Notes under the pieces: model-generated
Database searches by the model: none
The model's input: only the letters and a program-made list of their open reading frames with translations
Told to the model about the DNA's origin: nothing
NCBI RefSeq assembly: GCF_014201875.1
Contig: NZ_JACHFL010000009.1
Location: 1-64,000 of the forward strand
Direction: 5' to 3'
Source: Deinococcus humi
GTDB taxonomy: Bacteria > Deinococcota > Deinococci > Deinococcales > Deinococcaceae
DNA length: 64,000 nt
Translations under genes and position numbers: made by a program
Shown: positions 56,550-64,000 of the stretch, in pieces
Numbering within the stretch: the stretch's first letter is position 1
Layout: each line of letters starts with the position of its first letter

Positions 56550-57008
56550 ATGAATTCACGCCCCTCTGATTCCCACCCGGCGTCTGACACGGCTCCCAGC
56601 CCGCAGGCGAGAACGCACGAGCTGATCACCCGTTACTACGCGGCCTTCAATAACAGCGATCCGGCGGGCATGCTGGAACTGCTGAGCGACGACGTGCAAC
56701 ACGACATCAATCAGGGTGGCAGCGAACTGGGCCGGGAAGCCTTCAGCGCCTTTCTGGCCCACATGGAGACCCATTACCGTGAGGAGGCCCGTGATCTGAC
56801 CGTGCTGGTCAGCGCCGATGGCGTGCGCGCCGCCGCCGAATTCGTGATCCATGGCGAGTACCTGAAGACCGACACGGACCTCCCCTCCGCCAGGGGTCAG
56901 AAATATGCGCTGCCTGTGGGCGCGTTCTTCGAGGTCTATGGTGGCCAGATCGCCCGCGTGAGCAACTACTACAACCTTCAGGACTGGACCCGGCAGGTGG
57001 GCGGCTGA
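56550..57008 (+). CDS. SnoaL/NTF2-like ketosteroid-isomerase-fold protein
   Basis: A 152-aa small barrel protein. After a Ser/Pro-rich start it has the family pattern ITRYYAAFNNSDPAGMLELL near 28-47, followed by LSDDVQHDINQGG and a final VSNYYNLQDWTRQV. Members of this fold are isomerases, cyclases or binding proteins; the pocket cannot be matched to a substrate here. It is cytoplasmic. It shares one base with a CTG-start reading of the GNAT gene that follows, so both are likely one operon. Confidence 0.8.
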   Translation: MNSRPSDSHPASDTAPSPQARTHELITRYYAAFNNSDPAGMLELLSDDVQHDINQGGSELGREAFSAFLAHMETHYREEARDLTVLVSADGVRAAAEFVIHGEYLKTDTDLPSARGQKYALPVGAFFEVYGGQIARVSNYYNLQDWTRQVGG

Positions 57009-57598
57009 ACGTCTCGGTCACGGCCCTGAGCGGCCCCGCAGCGCGGCCCTACGTCGCCGATCTGGCCCGGTTGAGAATCGGCGTCTTTCGCGCCTTCCCG
57101 TACCTGTACGACGGCACGATTGAGTACGAGGAAGAGTACCTGCGGACCTACCTGGACACCGGGGAGGCGGTGGTCGTCCTGGCCCGCGACGGCCAGGAGG
57201 TGGTCGGCGCAAGCACCGCCGTTCCACTGACCCACGAGACGCCGGAGGTCAGGGCGCCTTTCACAGCCTCCGAAGTTGGCATTTCGGAGGTGCTGTACCT
57301 GGGCGAGAGCATATTGCGGCCCGAATACCGGGGGCGCGGGTTGGGCCATGCCTTCTTCGACGAACGTGAGGCACATGCGCGGCGGCTGGGACTGCCTGTG
57401 ACGGCCTTCTGCGCCGTGCAACGTCCAGAAGACCATCCGGCGCGGCCCGCCGACTACCGGCCACTCAACGCCTTCTGGGCCGCGCGGGGCTACGTCGAGC
57501 GGCCCGATTTACAAACGACGATGACCTGGCAGGATGTGGGCGAGACTGCCCAGACGCCCAAGCTGATGCGCTTCTGGCTCAGGCGCGAGCAGGGGTAG
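57005..57598 (+). CDS. GNAT-family acetyltransferase (probable CTG start)
   Basis: A 197-aa GNAT protein if read from CTG 57005. The family opening P.V.DLARLRIGVFRAFPYLYDG is encoded before any ATG, and the acetyl-CoA loop is RPEYRGRGLGHAFFDE near 121. The only in-frame standard alternative is TTG at 57071, which cuts off the first 22 residues, including the start of strand one. CTG lies over the TGA of the upstream gene (CTGA), mirroring ATGA coupling. The substrate is unknown, probably an amine. If a TTG start is used the protein is 175 aa. Confidence 0.75.
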   Translation: MNVSVTALSGPAARPYVADLARLRIGVFRAFPYLYDGTIEYEEEYLRTYLDTGEAVVVLARDGQEVVGASTAVPLTHETPEVRAPFTASEVGISEVLYLGESILRPEYRGRGLGHAFFDEREAHARRLGLPVTAFCAVQRPEDHPARPADYRPLNAFWAARGYVERPDLQTTMTWQDVGETAQTPKLMRFWLRREQG

Positions 57599-57599
57599 A

Positions 57600-57827
57600 T
57601 CAGCGCGCGGCGGCCTGTTTCTCTGCCGCCAGGCGCTTCCTGTTCTCGTTCCAGCCGTGGGAACGCACCGCGTCCACGATGAACCACACGGCCATCACGA
57701 CGGCCACGGCGGCCCACCCCCAGCTCCCCGAGCGCACGGCAAAGAACGCCCCCAGCGCGCACAACGCCCCCAGCAGCACGCTGAAGTACAGGACGATGTG
57801 GGGGGGCACGCGGCGGTTGCCAAACAT
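57600..57827 (-). CDS. Small membrane protein of unknown function
   Basis: A 75-aa protein with two hydrophobic segments (about 9-28 and 33-49) and a basic, Lys/Arg-rich C-terminus. It is likely a small inner-membrane protein with its tail in the cytoplasm by the positive-inside rule. No family is recognised. It sits between two GNAT genes, converging with one. The start ATG follows no clear ribosome-binding site. Confidence 0.55.
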   Translation of the reverse strand: MFGNRRVPPHIVLYFSVLLGALCALGAFFAVRSGSWGWAAVAVVMAVWFIVDAVRSHGWNENRKRLAAEKQAAAR

Positions 57828-57851
57828 GGGTTCACTGTAGGGGCTGCCCTC

Positions 57852-58313
57852 TTACGCTTCTCTGTCATCCACCTGTCGCGACAGCAGCACTCCCTGTAAC
57901 TCGTCCACCGCGTACCCGCCGTCCTCGTAAAACGCCTGCGCTTCCGGGTTGTCGGACAGCACCCAGACCTCCCCTATACTCTCGGCGCGCATCTGCCGGT
58001 GCAGGGCGGCCAGCAGCGCGCGTCCCACGCCTCGCCGGCGCCAGCTCTCGCGCACCCCGATCTCCTCGAACATGACGTGCCGGGCCTCGCCGTGCCGCTG
58101 ACGGTGAACGTAGGCCATCAGGAAGCCGATAGGCTGCCCGTCCGTCTCGGCGTGCCAGTGCCACACGGCAGGATCGGACAGATAGTCGTGAGCTGCCTCG
58201 GGGGACAGGGGCGGGCTGGGCTCCTCGCCTGTGAAGTCGGTTTCATCCTGGGCGATCTGTGCGAGAACATGTTCATCGCCAGGGCCGAGACGGCGGACAT
58301 TGAAGGGGGGCAT
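57852..58313 (-). CDS. GNAT-family acetyltransferase
   Basis: A 153-aa GNAT protein. Acetyl-CoA binding loop RESWRRRGVGRALLAALH lies near 88-105, followed by VLSDNPEAQAFYEDGGY, a typical C-terminal GNAT tail. It is cytoplasmic with an unknown amine substrate. It is divergent from crtO and upstream of the 75-aa membrane protein on the same strand. Confidence 0.85.
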   Translation of the reverse strand: MPPFNVRRLGPGDEHVLAQIAQDETDFTGEEPSPPLSPEAAHDYLSDPAVWHWHAETDGQPIGFLMAYVHRQRHGEARHVMFEEIGVRESWRRRGVGRALLAALHRQMRAESIGEVWVLSDNPEAQAFYEDGGYAVDELQGVLLSRQVDDREA

Positions 58314-58408
58314 GCGTCTAGTGTGAATGAGGCGTCAAAAGGCACGCATCGGCCTTCTGGCGCATCCCTTCCCGTCTCGCCTGCCGTCTTCATGGCAGAC
58401 TTGCCGGA

Positions 58409-59940
<1,532 letters not shown>

Positions 59941-59944
<4 letters not shown>

Positions 59945-60354
59945 GGCGCATGGGCGCGGGCGTGGCCGTCTTGAAGGGTGGAGAGGTGCTGCTGATCCGG
60001 CGAGGGGACGACGGCCTGTGGGACGTGCCGGGCGGGGGCGCGGAAGCTGGCGAGGTCCCTGAGCACACCGCCCGCCGCGAACTGGCCGAGGAAACCGGCC
60101 TGGGTGCCGGCGTTCTTCGCCCGCTGGCCGTGTTCCAGCACCCCTACACCTATCCAGACGGAAATGTGGTGGAGTGGGAGACCCACCTTTTTATTGCCAG
60201 CTGTTGCGGGGAAGAAGTGCAGGCGGGCGACGATGCCCGGGAGGCGCGCTGGTGGCCGCTGGACGCTCTGCCCCAGGCGGTTTCTGGGACGACAGCGCGG
60301 TATTTTGAGGCGCTGGGGCAGGCTGTAGCCCCGTCCCGACACGCCAGGAGCTGA
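59941..60354 (+). CDS. NUDIX hydrolase
   Basis: A 137-aa NUDIX enzyme. The Nudix box lies near 36-58: [18 protein letters not shown] then AEETG, matching G-x5-E-x7-RE-U-x-EE-x-G. It hydrolyses a nucleoside diphosphate linked to another group; the substrate is not deducible. The ATG overlaps the crtO TGA by 4 nt, and cruF starts 2 nt after its stop, so it is embedded in the carotenoid operon. Whether it cleans up prenyl-diphosphate-like by-products there is speculative. Confidence 0.9.
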
Positions 60355-60356
60355 CC

Positions 60357-61292
60357 ATGACCCGCCTCTCCCCCACCCTTCTGCGCTCCGGCCTCGCCTT
60401 CGCCGCGCTGGGCGTGGCCTTTGCGGGAGCGCTGCTGGTGATGGCGGATCAAGGCGCGGGCTGGGCGCTGATCGCCCTCGGCCTGCCGCTCTCCGGGGTG
60501 CTGGCGCTGGCAGGTGATGTCCTGGGGGGCGATTTCTCCAGAACGCTTCAGGACCGGACCCGCAGGCTGATCTCCGAAACGCCCCCATGGATGTGGCTCA
60601 TTGCCCTCTACGCTCTCCTGCATGTGCCTGTGCCGCTGTGGCCGCAGGGCTTCGGGGTGTTGGGCCTGGCAAGCACGGCTGCGCTGTTTGTGGGCGCGCT
60701 GCTCTATGCCGCCGAGCACGTGGGCTGGGGCCGCTCCTGGCTGATGGCCGGGCTGGCCTGTGGCCTGGGCCTGAGCGCCGAAGTGCTGGGCAGTCGCACC
60801 GGCTTTCCCTTCGGCGTGTACTCCTACGCCACCGCCCCCGAGCCCCTGATCCTGGGCGTGCCGCTGATGGTGCCGCTGGGCTGGTTCGCCCTGACCCTTT
60901 CCGGGCTGCTGCTGTCCGGCGGACGGGCCTGGCTGGCCGGACTGCTGCTGGCGTTGTGGGACGTGGGCTTAGAGCCTCTGATGACGGCCCAGCGCTACTG
61001 GCTGTGGAGTGATCCGAACCCGCTGTGGGCGGGCGCACCCCTTCAGAATTTCCTGGGTTGGTGGGCGGTGGGCAGCGGGATCTCGTGGGTCATCACGCGC
61101 GTCGGGCCGGGAATCCTAGGGGCACGGCAGGGAGGTCCCAGACTGAACTTCGCCGTCGCCTACCCTATCGAGGCTTTTTTCCTGCCAGGCGGGCTGGTGC
61201 TGGTGGGGCGGTACCGGGAGGCGGCCGTCACCCTGCTGGCGATGCTCCTGGGCCTGGGGCTGGCGCGGGCAGTGAGGGGACGACGTGCCTGA
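60357..61292 (+). CDS. cruF: Carotenoid 1',2'-hydratase CruF
   Basis: A 311-aa polytopic membrane protein of the CruF/DUF422 family with about eight hydrophobic segments. The motif [16 protein letters not shown] near 144 and the later [21 protein letters not shown] (split here as LWSDPNPLW and PLQNFLGWW) match the family. In Deinococcus CruF adds water to gamma-carotene ends on the way to deinoxanthin. The gene starts 2 nt after the NUDIX stop and overlaps the acyltransferase by 8 nt. Membrane-located. Confidence 0.88.
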   Translation: MTRLSPTLLRSGLAFAALGVAFAGALLVMADQGAGWALIALGLPLSGVLALAGDVLGGDFSRTLQDRTRRLISETPPWMWLIALYALLHVPVPLWPQGFGVLGLASTAALFVGALLYAAEHVGWGRSWLMAGLACGLGLSAEVLGSRTGFPFGVYSYATAPEPLILGVPLMVPLGWFALTLSGLLLSGGRAWLAGLLLALWDVGLEPLMTAQRYWLWSDPNPLWAGAPLQNFLGWWAVGSGISWVITRVGPGILGARQGGPRLNFAVAYPIEAFFLPGGLVLVGRYREAAVTLLAMLLGLGLARAVRGRRA

Positions 61293-61941
61293 CCGCGCCC
61301 CCTGGGCTACGCCGATGCTCAAGCTCAACATTCGCCGCAGCCTGCGAACCGGGCTGGGTGGCGTGTGGCTGCGCGGCTCGCTGCCCGTGGGCGGCGCGGT
61401 ACTAGCTCCCAACCACCATTCCTGGTGGGACGGCTACGTGCTGCGCGAGGTCGCATGGTGGGCGGGCGCAGACTTCCGGGTGCTGATGACGGCGCGGCAA
61501 CTGGGGCGCTTTCCCTTCCTGCGCCGCATGGGCGCGCTAGAGGTAGGGCAGATGCGGGAGGCCGTCCGGAGCGTGCAAGGCGGCGCATGGATGGTCATTT
61601 TCCCAGAGGGAGCCGTGCAACCCGCCGGAGCGCCGACAGCCCTCCATCCCGGCGCGGCCTGGATCGCGCGGACGGCGGGGGTGCCCCTGGTTCCCATCGC
61701 CCTGCGCGTGGTGGTCCGCGGCGGGCAGTGGCCGGAAGCGTACCTGCGAATCGGGAAGGTCACCACGCAACTGCCCGGAGCGCTGGCTCATGAATTGGCC
61801 GTGCTGGATGCCGAGCTGGCCTCCAGCGACCCGGAACAGCCCTTGGCCGGCTACCTGCGGGTGATGGCGGGGCGCACGAGTGGAACGGCAGAGGTGGACT
61901 GGCCGGCGCGCCTCCTGACGTTGATCACGGGAGACCGGTGA
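61285..61941 (+). CDS. Lysophospholipid-acyltransferase-like (PlsC family) protein
   Basis: A 218-aa acyltransferase. The catalytic H-x4-D motif is seen as NHHSWWDG near 44-51, and the glycerolipid acyltransferase region continues with [11 protein letters not shown] near 109. It would transfer an acyl chain to a lipid or to a carotenoid glycoside. It overlaps cruF by 8 nt and the glycosyltransferase by 4 nt, tightly coupled, which favours a carotenoid- or membrane-lipid-modifying role. Confidence 0.85.
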   Translation: MPDRAPWATPMLKLNIRRSLRTGLGGVWLRGSLPVGGAVLAPNHHSWWDGYVLREVAWWAGADFRVLMTARQLGRFPFLRRMGALEVGQMREAVRSVQGGAWMVIFPEGAVQPAGAPTALHPGAAWIARTAGVPLVPIALRVVVRGGQWPEAYLRIGKVTTQLPGALAHELAVLDAELASSDPEQPLAGYLRVMAGRTSGTAEVDWPARLLTLITGDR

Positions 61942-63035
61942 AGCCCGCCGCCCGCGCGTACCACACCTTCGCCTTCGCGTGGCTGGCGGGCAAGGCGGCG
62001 GTGCTGCTGATCAACGCCGTGCATTTTCCGCGCCTGCGCCCGCAAGCTCGGCCAGACGGCGGCCCGCGCGTGTCCATCCTGATTCCGGCCCGTGACGAGG
62101 CGGCCAATCTGCCACTGACCCTTCCCGGCGTGCTGGCCCAGGGCGCAGAAGAGGTGATCGTGCTGGACGACGGCAGCACCGACGGTACAGGCGAAATTGC
62201 AGGTGGTCTGGGCGCGCAGGTGGTCCGGGGCCAGCCTGTGCCCCCCGGCTGGTTCGGCAAGCCGTGGGCCTGTCAGCAACTCTCAGTGCTGGCCTCCGGC
62301 GACATCCTGATCTTCACCGACGCGGACGTGACCTGGCACGCGGGCGCGCTGGGAGCGGTCCTGCATGAGCTGGAGCGCAGCCAGGCCGACCTGCTGAGCG
62401 TGCAGCCGCTTCAGAGCAACCGCACCCCTGGCGAGCGGCTGCTGACGCCGCTGGTCGACGCCGCCGTGCTGTCGTACTTTCCGTACACAGTGATCACGCT
62501 GCCCCAGGCCGCTGCCAGCATTGCCAACGGACAGGTGATGGCCTTCCGCAGGCAGGCGCTGGAGCAGGCAGGGGGCTACGCCCTAGTGCGCCGGGAACTG
62601 CTGGAGGACACGCAACTCGCCCGCCGCCTGAAAGCCCGGGGAGGCCGGGTGGCCTCGGCGCTGGGGCGCGGAGCCATCGGCGTGCGGATGTACCGCTCTT
62701 ATCCCGACTCGGTGCGCGGGTTTTCCAAGAACGTGCTGCCCATTCATCTGCATTCGCGCCCCCTGCTGCTGCTCAGTGCGGCGGCCCATCTGGCGGTGTA
62801 CACGCTGCCGTGGCTGGTCAACGTGCCGGGGGCGCGGACGCTGCGTGTGGTCGGAGTGGTCGAACGCAGCGCCGTGGCCCTGATCGCGGGCCGCCGCAAA
62901 CCCGCCGATCTGCTCGAGGGGCTGCTGGGGCCGATCACCCCGCTGCTGGCGCTGCCGGTATACGTCCGGGCCGCGCGGCGCCGGGTGGTCTGGAAGGGAC
63001 GAACCTACCCGCAGGGCGAAGCGCCGAAGGATTAG
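61938..63035 (+). CDS. Family 2 glycosyltransferase
   Basis: A 365-aa GT-A-type glycosyltransferase with a hydrophobic N-terminal segment and C-terminal membrane helices. The fold begins [18 protein letters not shown] near 45, [18 protein letters not shown] follows with the D-x-D-like acidic pair, and [16 protein letters not shown] gives the second. It would add a sugar at the membrane, possibly to a carotenoid (like CruC) or to a lipid. It overlaps the acyltransferase gene by 4 nt. Deinoxanthin itself is not known to be a glycoside, so the acceptor is open. Confidence 0.82.
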   Translation: MKPAARAYHTFAFAWLAGKAAVLLINAVHFPRLRPQARPDGGPRVSILIPARDEAANLPLTLPGVLAQGAEEVIVLDDGSTDGTGEIAGGLGAQVVRGQPVPPGWFGKPWACQQLSVLASGDILIFTDADVTWHAGALGAVLHELERSQADLLSVQPLQSNRTPGERLLTPLVDAAVLSYFPYTVITLPQAAASIANGQVMAFRRQALEQAGGYALVRRELLEDTQLARRLKARGGRVASALGRGAIGVRMYRSYPDSVRGFSKNVLPIHLHSRPLLLLSAAAHLAVYTLPWLVNVPGARTLRVVGVVERSAVALIAGRRKPADLLEGLLGPITPLLALPVYVRAARRRVVWKGRTYPQGEAPKD

Positions 63036-63092
63036 CTCTTGATTGGCCCCGGCCATCAGAAGCGCCTCAGCTTACGGGCGGAGGCTGAGGGC

Positions 63093-63827
63093 ATGAGACG
63101 CAAGGTTCTTATGATGCTGGCCCTGATGGGCAGCGCGGGCGCACAGACCGGCTGGCAGGAAACCTCTTACGCGAATGTCGGCGGCTGGGTACCAGTCAGC
63201 GCCTGGTGTGATACGCCGGGGCGGGTGCTGGCGGTCACGGCTCCAGGCGGCTCTGGCACCGCCGTGAAGCTGGCACAGTGGGTGGGCGGGCAGTTGACCA
63301 TCCAGAACTGGCAACTGGGCCGTCCCGATCCCGGCGCGGGCCAGGTCTACACACCGCTGACCCCCGTCGGGCAAACGCCGGGTCCGAGCCCACGCTTCTT
63401 CATCCACAGCAGCAACATCGAGAACACCGCCGATCCCCGGTACCGCATGACGCACATCAACGAGTACGTCGTTCCGGCAGGCCGCTTCCGGTGCCGCTAC
63501 GTGCCGCAGGCCACTGTGCTGGCCGCCACCGCGAAGCACACGGCCATAGTCTGGGAGACGGGCAGGACGGTCACCTATGCCAGCCGCAACCGCGACGGCA
63601 CGCCGGGCATCCAGCTCACGGGCGGCACCCACACAGGGGCGGCGGGGCGTGAGCGCTACGTCTGGAACAACGCGGGTTACCGGTACGTCCTAGAAGTCGG
63701 CAACTCTGCCCAGCCGGGCGGCAGCCTGAGCGTGCTCAGGAGCGGGCGCGTGCTGAGCCGCGAGGAACTGCTGGCCTACTCCATCAGCGTGCCGGGGAAG
63801 GATGCCAGCGGAACAGCTCAGAAGTAG
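63093..63827 (+). CDS. Exported protein of unknown function
   Basis: A 244-aa protein with a Sec signal (MLALMGSAGAQT, cleavage about residue 20). The mature part is beta-rich and contains two Cys (WCDTPGRV and RCRYVPQ) that could form a disulphide. No family is recognised. It starts 58 nt after the glycosyltransferase stop and may belong to the same operon. GGAGGCTGAGG upstream provides a ribosome-binding site. Confidence 0.65.
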   Translation: MRRKVLMMLALMGSAGAQTGWQETSYANVGGWVPVSAWCDTPGRVLAVTAPGGSGTAVKLAQWVGGQLTIQNWQLGRPDPGAGQVYTPLTPVGQTPGPSPRFFIHSSNIENTADPRYRMTHINEYVVPAGRFRCRYVPQATVLAATAKHTAIVWETGRTVTYASRNRDGTPGIQLTGGTHTGAAGRERYVWNNAGYRYVLEVGNSAQPGGSLSVLRSGRVLSREELLAYSISVPGKDASGTAQK

Positions 63828-63920
63828 AAGCAAAGTGACGGCCCCTTCACCCCGTCCGTACTATCTTCAGGCGATGGACATTCGGGGGATCAACGGCAGT
63901 GCCGACAGGGAAGCGCGGGG

Positions 63921-64000
63921 TTGAGACACACCTCCAGACATAACCCCAGACACGTTGCGGTGATCGGTGCGGGCTTCGCGGGCCTGGCGGCGGCATTGCG
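63921..64000 (+). CDS. Start of an FAD-dependent oxidoreductase (partial)
   Basis: Only 26 codons are visible, running off the window. Reading from TTG 63921, a basic leader (RHTSRHNPRH) is followed by VAVIGAGFAGLAAAL, an FAD dinucleotide-binding motif shared with phytoene desaturases (CrtI/CrtD). Next to crtO and cruF, a carotenoid desaturase is likely, though other FAD enzymes start the same way. A start at a later GTG is possible. Confidence 0.6.
   Translation, partial: MRHTSRHNPRHVAVIGAGFAGLAAAL

Overview
The window looks like a piece of a Deinococcus genome. The DNA is GC-rich with dense, GC-ending codon use. It carries a CrtO-type carotene ketolase next to CruF, a pairing typical of deinoxanthin makers, and many genes have a TANNNT box only 5-10 nt before the start codon, which fits the leaderless promoters common in this genus. 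The species cannot be told from the sequence alone. No rRNA, tRNA, CRISPR array or intact insertion sequence was seen.

Region 1 (about 0.6-17.4 kb) is an accessory island built around two tandem SARP/BTAD-type regulators (1113 and 682 aa). Around them lie lipoproteins, exported beta-sandwich proteins, a cupredoxin-like protein and a multicopper oxidase with a fused plastocyanin-like domain. Six promoters here, upstream of 723, 4173, 11315, 11712, 13302 and 15842, share one 33-bp design: a CAT triplet, a second CAT/CAC exactly 11 bp later, 11 mostly pyrimidine bases, then a TANNNT box. This is the geometry known for SARP operators (direct repeats 11 bp apart close to the -10 box). The island is therefore read as a SARP-controlled cell-envelope regulon, and it is the strongest candidate here for an undescribed system.

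Region 2 (17.5-29.2 kb) is a patchwork: an MpaB-like (DUF2236) protein, a TPR-GGDEF cyclase, an overlapping phosphoribosyltransferase/erythromycin-esterase-like pair, and a sugar/amino-acid catabolic set (Gfo/Idh/MocA dehydrogenase, FAD oxidoreductase, a decayed DapA/NanA-family gene, NanE epimerase). A cytochrome P450 and a spermidine-synthase-like protein follow. Several gaps of 280-550 nt contain no convincing gene and may hold remnants.

Region 3 (29.7-42.7 kb) carries c-di-GMP signalling (PAS-GAF-GGDEF-EAL, HD-GYP), a response regulator fused to a BTAD-like output, YebC, an amidohydrolase, a beta-lactamase-fold hydrolase, oligopeptidase B and a dienelactone hydrolase.

Region 4 (42.7-56.3 kb) is largely housekeeping: MFS transporter, RodA, MinD-MinE, a pseudouridine kinase/glycosidase pair, MetK, a PhoB-like regulator with a soluble kinase and PhoU, UppS, MutY and a long unrecognised protein. 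Region 5 (56.5-64 kb) has small enzymes and then a tightly overlapping carotenoid operon (CrtO, NUDIX, CruF, acyltransferase, glycosyltransferase). The window ends inside a new FAD-dependent oxidoreductase.
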